DNA from: Candidatus Limivicinus faecipullorum
Lineage (GTDB): Bacteria > Bacillota > Clostridia > Oscillospirales > Oscillospiraceae
Reading direction: 5' to 3'
DNA: 15,380 nt
Assembly (NCBI GenBank): GCA_018711755.1
Contig: DVHY01000014.1
Coordinates: 1 to 15,380 of the forward strand
Shown piece by piece: positions 1 to 7,325 of the stretch. How positions within the stretch are numbered: position 1 is the first letter of the stretch; each line of letters opens with the position of its first letter. Position numbers and translations under genes: made by a program. The notes under the pieces were generated by a model, which was not told the DNA's origin, searched no databases, and saw nothing but the letters and a program-made list of their open reading frames with translations.

Positions 1-41
1 CCCGGGTTATTCCAATATTGAAAGTAATGGGAGAATATCAT

Positions 42-1256
42 ATGGATACCTGCTTTGCCCCGGCGGACATACTGCTGCCGGCAGATGATGAGAATATCGC
101 CTATTGGCCCGTAGTGGCCTGCGACCAGTTCACCAGCCAGAGAGGCTACTGGAAAGAGCTGGAAAAGCTGGTGGGGGACAAGCCTTCGGCTTTGAATATA
201 GTCTTTCCCGAGGTCTACCTGGAGGAGGGCTTCGGCAGGATAGAGAGCATACAAAGGCACATCCGGGACTATCTTGACCGGGGCGTGCTGACAGAGCGGG
301 TACATGAGGGCTTCGTCCTGGTGGAGCGCAGCACCGCTTCCGGCGTGCGCACGGGCCTTGTGGGCAAGGTGGACCTGGACTGCTACGACTACACCCCGGA
401 GAGCCAGGCCCTCATCAGGGCCACTGAGGGCACCGTCACCTCCCGCATACCTCCCCGGGTGAAGATACGCCAGGGGGCGGAGCTGGAGAGCCCCCATGTG
501 ATGCTCCTTTGCGACGACAGGGAGCGGGAGCTGATAGAGCCCCTGCATGAAAGACGGCATGAACTCCCCAAGCTCTATGACCTGGAGCTGATGATGGGGG
601 GCGGCCACCTGAGGGGCTACGCCGTCACCGGGGAGATGGCCAGGGAGACCCAAGAGATGATCGCCCGGCAGCAGAGCCGCAGCGGCCTATACCTGGCGGT
701 GGGGGACGGGAACCACTCCCTGGCCACTGCCAAGACCTGCTGGGAGCAGATAAAGCCCGGTCTCACTGAGGAGGAGAGAAAGACCCATCCTGCCCGCTAT
801 GCCCTGGCGGAGCTGGTGAACCTCCACTGTGAGGCGCTGAACTTCGAACCCATCCACAGGCTGCTCTTCCATGTGGACGCCGGGGAGCTGATAAAGGATT
901 TCACCGCCGCTCTGCCCTGCACTGAGGGAGAAGATATCGTGTTCATACATAAGGGCGGCCGCCGGGGCGTTAAGCTCGTCTCTGCCGGGGACCGGCTGCC
1001 GGTGGACCTGCTCCAGGAGTTTCTGGACAAGTGGCTCCGGGAGCACCCGGAAGCGGAGATAGACTATGTCCACGGCAGCGCAGCTCTGGAGGAGCTGTCC
1101 CTGAAAGAGGGCAACTGCGGCATGGCATTGAAGGCCATGGATAAAAACGCCCTGTTCCCCGCCATCGTGGCGGGGGGCGTACTGCCCCGGAAGACCTTCT
1201 CCCTGGGGGAGGCGGAGGAAAAACGCTACTACATGGAGTGCAGGAAAATACGATGA
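42..1256 (+). CDS. DUF1015 family protein of unknown function
   Basis: The 404-residue product matches the DUF1015 (PF06245-type) family, a cytoplasmic family with no firmly assigned reaction. Seen in the sequence: an N-terminal block around residues 5-35 (FAPADILLP, then WPVVACDQF), a central arginine-rich block near 127-144 (RATEGTVTSRIPPRVKIR) and a GDGNHSLATAK motif at 221-231. From memory, other DUF1015 members carry VADGHHR at that place, and a D-G-[HN]-[HS] signature also occurs in ParB-fold serine kinases of the SerK type, so a nucleotide-dependent small-molecule role is possible but only inferred. The start was placed at ATG 42 because GGGAGA lies 7 bases upstream; in-frame TTG 18 and ATG 27 have no such site. 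The stop overlaps the next gene as ATGA, implying co-translation with the DegT-like protein. In other clostridia I recall this family beside serine biosynthesis genes; none is visible here. Confidence 0.85.
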   Translation: MDTCFAPADILLPADDENIAYWPVVACDQFTSQRGYWKELEKLVGDKPSALNIVFPEVYLEEGFGRIESIQRHIRDYLDRGVLTERVHEGFVLVERSTASGVRTGLVGKVDLDCYDYTPESQALIRATEGTVTSRIPPRVKIRQGAELESPHVMLLCDDRERELIEPLHERRHELPKLYDLELMMGGGHLRGYAVTGEMARETQEMIARQQSRSGLYLAVGDGNHSLATAKTCWEQIKPGLTEEERKTHPARYALAELVNLHCEALNFEPIHRLLFHVDAGELIKDFTAALPCTEGEDIVFIHKGGRRGVKLVSAGDRLPVDLLQEFLDKWLREHPEAEIDYVHGSAALEELSLKEGNCGMALKAMDKNALFPAIVAGGVLPRKTFSLGEAEEKRYYMECRKIR

Positions 1257-2296
1257 GAGAATACGGAAGCGAACACCACTGGCAGTCCCGGGAAGGCTAT
1301 GCCACGGGGAAGGGCGGCCTGGATATGAGGGGCTGGGCCCTTTACCGCAGCGGCAGGGACGCCATGAAACAGTTGGCGGCGCTGCATGCCAGCTCCAGAG
1401 TCCTGCTGCCTGCCCTGTGCTGTGAGTCCATGATACTGCCCTTTGAGAAAAACGGCTGTGCCGTGGAGTTTTACAGGCTGAAGCCGGACCTCACCGGGGA
1501 CGGGGAGGACGTGCTGAAAAAGCTGAGCCCCGGCTGCATATTCCTGTATATGACATACTTTGACGTCCGGCCTTTCGAGGACGCCTTTCTGGAAAGGCTG
1601 AAAAGCCTGGGCGTTTTCCTCCTGGAGGACAGGACCCAGGACATAATAATACCCCGCCGGGAGGGCTTCAGGCCGGACGCCACGGTGGCCAGCCTGCGCA
1701 AATGGGCGGCCATGCCCGAAGGTGGCATGCTCATGACGGACGGACCCCTGCCCTCGGCGGAGAGCGACGGCCGCTTTGCCCGGCTGCGCCGGGAGGCCAT
1801 GGAGGAAAAGGGGGAGTACCTGGAAAAGGGCCTCCCCGAAATGAAGGCGGACTTCTTGAAAAAGCTCCATGAGGCGGACGAAGTGCTGGACGAGAGCGGC
1901 AGGGCTGCGGCCATGGCCGGGGAGAACCGGGCTTATGTAGCGGAGCTGGACTTTGAAAAGATACTGAGCTGCCGCCGCAAAAACTGCGCCATTTTGAGAA
2001 GAGAGCTGAGGGAGGTGCAGGAGGCCGGAAAGCTGCGCTTTATGGGCAGCGGGGAGGATACCGCCGGACTCTACCTGGGCGTGCTGCTGGAGAAGCGGGA
2101 CTCCGTTCAGAAGTTCATGGCGGAAAACAGCGTCTATTGTCCGGTCATCTGGCCGGTGCCGGAACAGGCCGTGGGAGTATGCGAAAACTGCGAATATGTG
2201 GCGGGGCATATGCTGGCCCTGCCCTGCGACCAGAGATACGGAGAAGCGGACATGGAGCATATAGCCGCTCTTTTGAAAGCGGCGCTGGAACGATAA
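1253..2296 (+). CDS. DegT/DnrJ/EryC1-like PLP-dependent aminotransferase-fold protein
   Basis: A 347-residue protein with the look of fold-type I PLP enzymes of the DegT/DnrJ/EryC1/StrS kind. Visible motifs: YRSGRDAMKQL near 31-41, LLPALCCESMILPFEKNGC near 51-69 (the usual LPAYxCxS...PF segment), LEDRTQD at 124-130 (the acidic pair expected to face the pyridine nitrogen) and SLRKWAAMPEGG at 147-158, where K150 is the candidate Schiff-base lysine. The substrate is unknown, and no sugar-nucleotide genes lie nearby to suggest one. The start chosen is ATG 1253, overlapping the DUF1015 stop, with AGGA seven bases upstream; an in-frame GTG at 1238 would add five residues with a poorer site. At 347 residues it is a little shorter than typical DegT sugar aminotransferases (about 370-400), so it may be a divergent or non-sugar member. 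Confidence 0.75.
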   Translation: MREYGSEHHWQSREGYATGKGGLDMRGWALYRSGRDAMKQLAALHASSRVLLPALCCESMILPFEKNGCAVEFYRLKPDLTGDGEDVLKKLSPGCIFLYMTYFDVRPFEDAFLERLKSLGVFLLEDRTQDIIIPRREGFRPDATVASLRKWAAMPEGGMLMTDGPLPSAESDGRFARLRREAMEEKGEYLEKGLPEMKADFLKKLHEADEVLDESGRAAAMAGENRAYVAELDFEKILSCRRKNCAILRRELREVQEAGKLRFMGSGEDTAGLYLGVLLEKRDSVQKFMAENSVYCPVIWPVPEQAVGVCENCEYVAGHMLALPCDQRYGEADMEHIAALLKAALER

Positions 2297-2315
2297 TCAG
2301 CGAGGAGCAAAGAAA

Positions 2316-3194
2316 ATGGATGAAAACAGCAGAGGCTGCCTCTACATAGTGGCTACGCCCATAGGCAATTCCCGGGACATGTCCCCCCGGGGCAGGCAGA
2401 TACTCAGCGAGGTGGACATCATAGCCGCCGAGGACACCCGGCGTTCCATGGTGCTGCTCAACAAGCTGGAGATAAAGAACAAGCTGGTGTCCAACCACAA
2501 GTTCAACGAGTACGGCAAAGCCAAGTACTTTATAAATGAGATGCTTTCGGGCAAGAGCGTGGCGGTGATAAGCGACGCCGGCACCCCCTGTATCTCCGAC
2601 CCGGGCAACGAGCTCATAAAGGCCGCCGTGGAGGCGGGGATAAAGGTGGTGGGCATACCCGGCTGCTGCGCCGCGGTGACGGCTCTGAGCATATCCGGCT
2701 TTGATCTCAGCAGCTTCGTGTTCTGCGGCTTTTTCCCCAGGGAGAACGCAGAGCGGCGAAAGCTCCTGGAGAAGCTGCGCCGGGGGGACAGCCGCACCTT
2801 TGCCCTCTATGAGTCCCCCAAGCGGATAATGGAGCTGGTGGACTTTTTCATAGACGCCGGGGCAAAGTGCCGCCTGTGCCTGTGCAACGATCTGACCAAG
2901 CTCCACGAGATGTGTTTCAGGGGCAGTCCTGCCCAGGTGAAGGAGCAGCTGCTGGCCAAGGGCAACTACGACAAGGGGGAGTACGCCGTGGTCATGGAGC
3001 TGGAGGAGGACTATATCTTCAACAAGGTGGAGCATACCGTCTCCGCCGAGGCCATGCTGGTGGACGCCATGGTCTCCGGCGGCCTTACATCAAAGGAGGC
3101 GGTGGCGGCGGTGCTCGCCGACGAGAACAATTCCTACAGTAAAAACGAGCTGAAGGCTGCGGCTCTGAACCTCAAGCGGCTGTTCGGAGGCTGA
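2316..3194 (+). CDS. rsmI: 16S rRNA (cytidine(1402)-2'-O)-methyltransferase RsmI
   Basis: The 292-residue length and motifs fit RsmI (YraL), which uses SAM to methylate the ribose 2'-O of C1402 in the decoding centre of 16S rRNA. It belongs to the tetrapyrrole-methylase fold rather than the Rossmann class. Seen: YIVATPIGN at 10-18, AAEDTRRS at 37-44, the glycine-rich SDAGTPCISDPG loop at 86-97, GIPG at 113-116, FALYESPKRI at 162-171 and NDLTKLHEMCFRG at 191-203, all in family order. The position usually reading PGPSA is PGCCA here, a substitution I have seen in clostridial members. AGGAG lies 8 bases before ATG 2316. It follows the DegT-like gene by 19 bases and is followed by a methyltransferase gene after one base. 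Isoleucine is encoded by ATA at 13 of 16 positions. Confidence 0.95.
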   Translation: MDENSRGCLYIVATPIGNSRDMSPRGRQILSEVDIIAAEDTRRSMVLLNKLEIKNKLVSNHKFNEYGKAKYFINEMLSGKSVAVISDAGTPCISDPGNELIKAAVEAGIKVVGIPGCCAAVTALSISGFDLSSFVFCGFFPRENAERRKLLEKLRRGDSRTFALYESPKRIMELVDFFIDAGAKCRLCLCNDLTKLHEMCFRGSPAQVKEQLLAKGNYDKGEYAVVMELEEDYIFNKVEHTVSAEAMLVDAMVSGGLTSKEAVAAVLADENNSYSKNELKAAALNLKRLFGG

Positions 3195-3195
3195 T

Positions 3196-4356
3196 ATGGC
3201 CAGAGTGTATCAGGAACTGGAGCAGGCCCTGCCTGGGCTGGTGAAGGCGGTATACTCCCAGCCGGCGGACCCCCTGGCCGCCCCGAAGGTGACGGTGCGG
3301 CCCCTGGTGATAAAGGGGCGGGCCTGCTATCAGATAGAGACTTTCAAAGACAGCAAGGCCTACCACAAGAACGTGGAGGCGGAGGAGCTGCTGCTCCTGG
3401 CGGAAAAGGAGCTGGAGGGCCGCTACCGCCAGGTGCTGCTGGTCGGCGGCCGGGAGAGCGCCCAGTATGTGCTGCGGCAGCGGGGGGACTATAAAAAGAG
3501 CTCCAGCAGCCCCAGCCTGCCCCGCCCGGGGGGAGGGGAGAGCCACAACCGCGCCAAGGAATATATCCTGCGGGAGGGGGAGGATATCCCGGCCCTGGTG
3601 GACCTGGGCATATTCACCCCGGACTTTAAGATCGTTCGCTCCCGCTATGACAAATACAAGCAGATAAACCGCTTTGTGGAACTGGTGGACCAGGAACTGA
3701 AGGACTACGGGCAGCGGGAGATAAGCATACTGGATTTCGGCTGCGGCAAGTCCTATCTCACTTTTATCCTGTACTACTATTTTGCGGTGAAGCGGGGAGT
3801 GGATGCGAAGATAATCGGCTACGACCTGAAAGAGGACGTGGTGGACAACTGCAACCGGATAGCGGAGAAATACGGCTATGACAAGCTGCGCTTTGAAAAA
3901 GCGGATGTGAGCCGGGACCTTCTCTCCGATGAACATATTGACATGGTGGTCACCCTCCACGCCTGCGACACTGCCACGGATTACGCTCTGGATTACGCCC
4001 TGAGGCACGGGGTGAAGCATATCTTCTCCGTGCCCTGCTGCCAGCACGAGATAAACTCCAGCATACATAAGGGCGGGGAGCTGGATATCCTGCTGGAACA
4101 CGGTATAATCCGGGAGAGGCTGTGCGCCCTGCTCACCGACTCTGTCCGGGCCGCCGTGCTTCAGAGCCGGGGCTACGAGCTGGATGTGATAGAGTTCATC
4201 GACTTTGAGCACTCGCCCAAGAACATAATGCTCAGAGCCAGATATACCGGCAAAGCCCGCCCCAAGAGCCTGGACCGGGCCCTGGAGCTGAAGGAGAAAT
4301 ACGGCTTTGCCCAGAAGCTGCTGGAATTGCAGTACCCGGAGAAATGCGGAAAATAG
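3196..4356 (+). CDS. class I SAM-dependent methyltransferase, Methyltransf_32 (GSTCD/METTL25-like) type
   Basis: A 386-residue protein with a Rossmann-type methyltransferase core in its second half. Seen: SAM-binding motif I as ILDFGCGKSYLTF at 178-190 followed by ILYYY, an acidic ligand position in IIGYDLKEDVV at 206-215, VVTLHACDTATDYAL at 251-265, VPCCQHE at 279-285 and HSPKNIMLRA at 339-348. The GCGKSYL plus HACDTATD plus PCCQHE combination is the signature of the Methyltransf_32 family, whose bacterial members have, to my knowledge, no proven substrate. The N-terminal 130 residues look like a separate domain with a charged, low-complexity stretch near 98-118. The start ATG 3196 has GGAGG five bases upstream and begins one base after the rsmI stop, so the two are almost certainly co-translated. 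That neighbour suggests an RNA substrate, which is an inference only. Confidence 0.8.
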   Translation: MARVYQELEQALPGLVKAVYSQPADPLAAPKVTVRPLVIKGRACYQIETFKDSKAYHKNVEAEELLLLAEKELEGRYRQVLLVGGRESAQYVLRQRGDYKKSSSSPSLPRPGGGESHNRAKEYILREGEDIPALVDLGIFTPDFKIVRSRYDKYKQINRFVELVDQELKDYGQREISILDFGCGKSYLTFILYYYFAVKRGVDAKIIGYDLKEDVVDNCNRIAEKYGYDKLRFEKADVSRDLLSDEHIDMVVTLHACDTATDYALDYALRHGVKHIFSVPCCQHEINSSIHKGGELDILLEHGIIRERLCALLTDSVRAAVLQSRGYELDVIEFIDFEHSPKNIMLRARYTGKARPKSLDRALELKEKYGFAQKLLELQYPEKCGK

Positions 4357-4360
4357 CCCG

Positions 4361-4389
4361 TTGTAAGAGCGGCGCAGAAATGTTATCAT
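4361..4389 (+). promoter_or_regulatory. extended -10 sigma-A-type promoter for the PH-domain gene operon
   Basis: TTGTAA at 4361-4366 is separated by 17 bases from TATCAT at 4384-4389, with a TG one base before the -10 (extended -10). It sits just after the methyltransferase stop codon in the 73-base gap before the PH-domain gene. The matches are 4/6 and 5/6 to consensus. No terminator separates it from the upstream genes, so read-through is also possible. Confidence 0.55.
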
Positions 4390-4429
4390 TAGACCAAAGG
4401 GCGGCGTAAAGCGGCAGAAAGGAGAGCAT

Positions 4430-4915
4430 ATGGCAAGAATAGACAAGATACAGGTGGAAGAGAAGGAGATACTTTGGGCCGACCGGAAGCGGATTTTGGG
4501 CATGCCCATCTCCTTCACCAGATACAGCATGGACGATGAGCGTCTGTACGTAAAGACGGGGCTTCTGCGCACCGAGCTCAACGAGATACTGCTCTACAGG
4601 ATACTGGATGTAAAATCCACCCAGACCCTGTGGCAGCGCATCTTCGGCGTGGGCACCCTCACCCTTTTCAGCGTCGACCAATCCTGCCCCCAGCTGCAGC
4701 TGAAAAATATCAAGAAGCCGGAGAAGCTCCACAGATATCTCAGCGACTTCATTGAAAAGACCCGCCAGAGCAAGGGCGTGGCCGGCCGGGAGATAGTGGG
4801 CATGGCCGGGGTGGGCCTGCACCACAGCGATGACGGAGACGTGGACAGTGTGCCTGAGGATGCGCAGCATGAGCAGGATGCGGACGTGGATGCCGGAGCC
4901 GATGAGCTGCGCTGA
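4430..4915 (+). CDS. bacterial PH-domain (DUF304/bPH2-like) protein with acidic tail
   Basis: A 161-residue soluble protein. Residues about 5-115 look like a bacterial PH domain: RKRILGMPISFTRYSMDDERL, then TGLLRTELNEILLYRILDVKS, FGVGTLTLFSVD and a C-terminal helix LHRYLSDFIEKTRQSKG. The alternating beta-strand pattern, the strand-turn-strand with TGLL and the closing helix match bPH2/DUF304 proteins, but unlike many of these it has no transmembrane helices. Residues about 118-161 form a hydrophilic tail rich in aspartate and glutamate, probably unstructured. The function is unknown; PH domains of this type are often membrane- or protein-associated. AAAGGAGA immediately upstream of ATG 4430 supports the start, and a promoter lies 41 bases before it. 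The CoA-transferase gene follows after 11 bases, suggesting one transcript. Confidence 0.7.
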   Translation: MARIDKIQVEEKEILWADRKRILGMPISFTRYSMDDERLYVKTGLLRTELNEILLYRILDVKSTQTLWQRIFGVGTLTLFSVDQSCPQLQLKNIKKPEKLHRYLSDFIEKTRQSKGVAGREIVGMAGVGLHHSDDGDVDSVPEDAQHEQDADVDAGADELR

Positions 4916-4926
4916 GAGGGCCTGCC

Positions 4927-6261
4927 GTGAACTGCTTTGACGAATACCGGATGAAGCTCTGCACCGCCGATGAGGCGGTGCAGTTGGTAAAGAGCGGGGA
5001 CTGGGTGGACTACAGCTCCAACAACGGCTTCCCCGTGAGTCTGGATGAGGCTCTCGCCCGGCGCAGGGACGAGCTGCACAAGGTAAAGGTCCGGGGCAAC
5101 CTGCTGCCGGGCCCCATAGCCGTGGCGGAGTGCGACGAGAGCCTGGAGCACTTCGTCTATAACAGCTGGCACTGCTCCGGCTATGAGCGCCGCCTCTGCG
5201 ACAAGGGCCGGGCCTTCTTCACCCCCATGGTCTTCCGCAACCTGGGCTGGTACTATAAAAACTACCTTACGGTGGACGTGGCCATGGTGTCCGTATCCCC
5301 CATGGACAGGCACGGTTATTTCAGCCTCTCCTGCGCCGTGGGCGTGTCCAGAGACATCATTGACAAGGCAAAGACCGTCATCCTTGAGGTGAACGAGGCC
5401 ATGCCCCGTATCCACGGGGGAGAGCGGGAGAGCGTACACATTTCTGAAGTTGACCGGGTGGTGGAGGCGGGATACCGCCCCCTGTGGGAGATGAAGTCCC
5501 CGCCCCCCAGCGAAACGGATATGGCCATAGCCCGGCATATCTTCCCCCATATCGTGGACGGAGCCACCATCCAGCTGGGCATAGGCGGCACCCCCAACGC
5601 CCTGGGGGAGCTGATAGCCGCCTCGGAGCTGAAAGACCTGGGCATGCACACCGAGCTCTGCTCCGACGGCTACCTGGCCATGTTCAGGGCGGGCAAGCTG
5701 ACAAACCGGCGCAAGAGCCTCCACCCGGGCAAGGGCGTGCTGGGCCTTGCCATAGGCAGCAAAGAGCTCTACGACTGGGTGGACGACAACCCGGGCATAG
5801 CCGGCTTTCCCTTGAGTTATGTAAACTCGGTGGAGACCATAGCTAAAAACGAGAACATGATATCCATAAACGGCTGCCTCAATGTGGACCTGTACGGCCA
5901 GGTGAATTCCGAGAGCGCAGGCTTCCGCCAGATAAGCGGCACCGGGGGCCAGCTGGACTATGTGCTGGGGGCCAGCCAGGCCAGAGGGGGAAAATCCTTT
6001 TTGTGCATGAGCTCCACCTATACCGACAAGGCCGGGCAGCGCCATTCCCGCATCCTGCCGGGCTTCAGCGGGGAGATAGTCACCACCCCCAGAAGCCAGT
6101 GTCACTATATAGTCACCGAGTTCGGAGCGGTGAACCTGGCGGGACTGAACACCTGGGAGCGCTCCGACAAGCTCATATCCATTGCCCACCCGGACTTCCG
6201 GGAGGAACTAATAAAAAAAGCTGAGGAGCAGCGCATATGGCTGCCCTCCAACAAGAGGTAA
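4927..6261 (+). CDS. butyryl-CoA:acetate / 4-hydroxybutyrate CoA-transferase family protein
   Basis: The 444-residue product belongs to the acetyl-CoA hydrolase/transferase family that contains butyryl-CoA:acetate CoA-transferase (But) and 4-hydroxybutyrate CoA-transferase. These cytoplasmic enzymes move CoA between an acyl-CoA and acetate through a glutamyl-CoA thioester. Seen: SADEAV-like opening (CTADEAVQLVKSGDWVDY), YLTVDVAMVSVSPMDRHGYF, IQLGIGGTPNALGELI, GMHTELCSDG with E243 as the expected catalytic glutamate, and FGAVNLAGLNTWERSDKLI near the end. Length matches But (about 445). The start is GTG 4927, with GAGAGGG six bases upstream; the next ATG (4951) would remove the conserved N-terminus. 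Butyrate formation as the last step of anaerobic fermentation is the most likely role, but 4-hydroxybutyrate or another short acyl group cannot be excluded. It is co-directional with a PH-domain gene and a tRNA deacylase gene, not with the usual butyrate-pathway genes. Confidence 0.88.
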   Translation: MNCFDEYRMKLCTADEAVQLVKSGDWVDYSSNNGFPVSLDEALARRRDELHKVKVRGNLLPGPIAVAECDESLEHFVYNSWHCSGYERRLCDKGRAFFTPMVFRNLGWYYKNYLTVDVAMVSVSPMDRHGYFSLSCAVGVSRDIIDKAKTVILEVNEAMPRIHGGERESVHISEVDRVVEAGYRPLWEMKSPPPSETDMAIARHIFPHIVDGATIQLGIGGTPNALGELIAASELKDLGMHTELCSDGYLAMFRAGKLTNRRKSLHPGKGVLGLAIGSKELYDWVDDNPGIAGFPLSYVNSVETIAKNENMISINGCLNVDLYGQVNSESAGFRQISGTGGQLDYVLGASQARGGKSFLCMSSTYTDKAGQRHSRILPGFSGEIVTTPRSQCHYIVTEFGAVNLAGLNTWERSDKLISIAHPDFREELIKKAEEQRIWLPSNKR

Positions 6262-6263
6262 AC

Positions 6264-6821
6264 ATGAAGATAGACGAGACACTGTACAAAGGCCGTCCGG
6301 CGGATGAGCGCATACCCAAGGAGGAGCGATGCTATGAGCTGTTGGACGGGCTGAACATGGAATACTGGAGAGTGGACCACGAACACGCCGACACCATAGA
6401 GGTCTGTCATGAGGTGGAGAAGCTCCTGGGCTGCGAGATATGCAAGAACCTGCTGCTGACCAACCGCCAGCAGACGGAGGTGTATCTGCTGCTGATGCCC
6501 GGGGACAAGCCCTTCAAGACCAAGATGCTCTCCAAGCAGATAGGCACCGCCCGCCTCTCCTTTGCCACGCCTGAGCAGATGCTGGAGCTGCTGGATATCA
6601 CCCCCGGCTCCGTGAGCATCCTGGGCCTTATGAATGACAGGGCCAAAAAGGTCCATTTGCTCATAGACAAGGACCTGGAAAAGGCGGAGTATTTCGGCTG
6701 CCACCCCTGCATAAACACCAGCAGCCTGAAGCTGAGGACTGCCGATGTGCTGAAGGTGCTCATCCCCGCCCTGGGCCATGAGCCCTCCTTCGTGGAGCTG
6801 CCCTGGGTCATAGAGGAATAA
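6264..6821 (+). CDS. YbaK/ProX-type prolyl-tRNA synthetase-associated (editing) domain protein
   Basis: A 185-residue free-standing YbaK/aminoacyl-tRNA deacylase domain of the ProXp-ala/PrdX kind, which hydrolyses mischarged aminoacyl-tRNA in trans (typically Ala-tRNA-Pro) and so protects translation fidelity. Seen: YELLDGLNMEYWRVDH at 24-39, CKNLLL at 60-65 with K61 as the expected essential lysine, PGSVSILGL at 114-122 (the GSVxPxGL motif) and GCHPCINTSSLKL at 145-157 (the HPxxNxxS/TxxL motif). The exact substrate tRNA cannot be read from sequence. ATG 6264 lies two bases after the CoA-transferase stop with AAGAGG five bases upstream; an in-frame ATG at 6237 also has GAGGAG eight bases before it but would add nine residues encoded inside the CoA-transferase gene, so I prefer 6264. 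A terminator follows 20 bases after the stop, ending the operon. Confidence 0.88.
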   Translation: MKIDETLYKGRPADERIPKEERCYELLDGLNMEYWRVDHEHADTIEVCHEVEKLLGCEICKNLLLTNRQQTEVYLLLMPGDKPFKTKMLSKQIGTARLSFATPEQMLELLDITPGSVSILGLMNDRAKKVHLLIDKDLEKAEYFGCHPCINTSSLKLRTADVLKVLIPALGHEPSFVELPWVIEE

Positions 6822-6839
6822 AAGCAAATAGCTCAAAGC

Positions 6840-6868
6840 AAAAAGCCGCCGGGCACCCGGCGGCTTTT
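6840..6868. terminator. symmetrical (bidirectional) intrinsic terminator
   Basis: AAAAGCCGCCGGG at 6841-6853 is the exact reverse complement of CCCGGCGGCTTTT at 6856-6868. The GC stem is flanked by A-tract and T-tract so that it can work on both strands. It sits between convergent genes: the tRNA deacylase gene from the left and the XRE regulator gene from the right. Confidence 0.9.
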
Positions 6869-6892
6869 CAGTTTTAAAGCCGGAATCCTATC

Positions 6893-7294
6893 TCAGCCTT
6901 TGCCCTTCATACCGGACAAGGCCAGGCAGAACAGACCTATGCCCAGCATGGAGAACCCGGAACACATGTCCAGCTCCTTTAGAAAGGCCAGCACCGTGAC
7001 GGCGGCGCCCATGGCCAGGGCAATGCCTGTGAGTATAAGGGAGGGCAGGGGGGAGGCTCCGGCTTTTTCCCTGGGCCTTGCCGGGACGGCCTTGGCCTGG
7101 ATGAGCTCATCCACTCCCACTCCCAGGGTCTCTGCCAGGCGGGGTATGCTGCTCAGGTCGGGACAGGACAGATTGCGCTCCCACTTGGACACGGCCTTGT
7201 CCGTCACCCCCATTTTCTCCGCCAGCTCCGCCTGGGTCAGCTGTCTCTCCCGGCGCAGAGCCGCTATCATATCTCCCAGAGTCTGCTTTTCCAT
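6893..7294 (-). CDS. XRE-family HTH regulator with two C-terminal membrane helices
   Basis: A 133-residue protein. Residues 6-65 form an HTH_3/XRE DNA-binding domain: LGDMIAALRRERQLTQAELAEKMGVTD is followed by AVSKWERNLSCPDL and ETLGVGVDELI, all strongly typical. After a proline/arginine linker (70-80), two hydrophobic stretches at about 84-104 and 112-128 look like transmembrane helices. This would make it a membrane-tethered regulator, a layout common in Firmicutes XRE proteins. The start at 7294 is preferred: a GAAAGGAG site precedes it by about 10 bases, and the longer frame opening at 7354 would overlap the predicted -35 element. Its own promoter and a repeated candidate operator lie upstream, suggesting autoregulation. 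Targets are unknown. Confidence 0.85.
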   Translation of the reverse strand: MEKQTLGDMIAALRRERQLTQAELAEKMGVTDKAVSKWERNLSCPDLSSIPRLAETLGVGVDELIQAKAVPARPREKAGASPLPSLILTGIALAMGAAVTVLAFLKELDMCSGFSMLGIGLFCLALSGMKGKG

Positions 7295-7325
7295 ATGTCC
7301 TTTACTCCTTTCAGCCTTTGAGGCG

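Noticed and set aside
1..41. Possible promoter or upstream gene end before the DUF1015 gene
   Set aside because: The 41 bases contain a ribosome site but no convincing -35/-10 pair, and too little sequence lies upstream to judge.
4594..6189. A 531-codon open frame on the minus strand opposite the PH and CoA-transferase genes
   Set aside because: It runs antisense to two genes, one of them (the CoA-transferase) well supported. It has no domain and no ribosome site worth noting, and its composition is typical of shadow frames.
6237..6263. Upstream ATG 6237 as the start of the tRNA deacylase gene
   Set aside because: It has a plausible GAGGAG site, but the added nine residues overlap the CoA-transferase coding end and do not resemble the start of family members. 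ATG 6264 has its own site and normal operon spacing. Some doubt remains.
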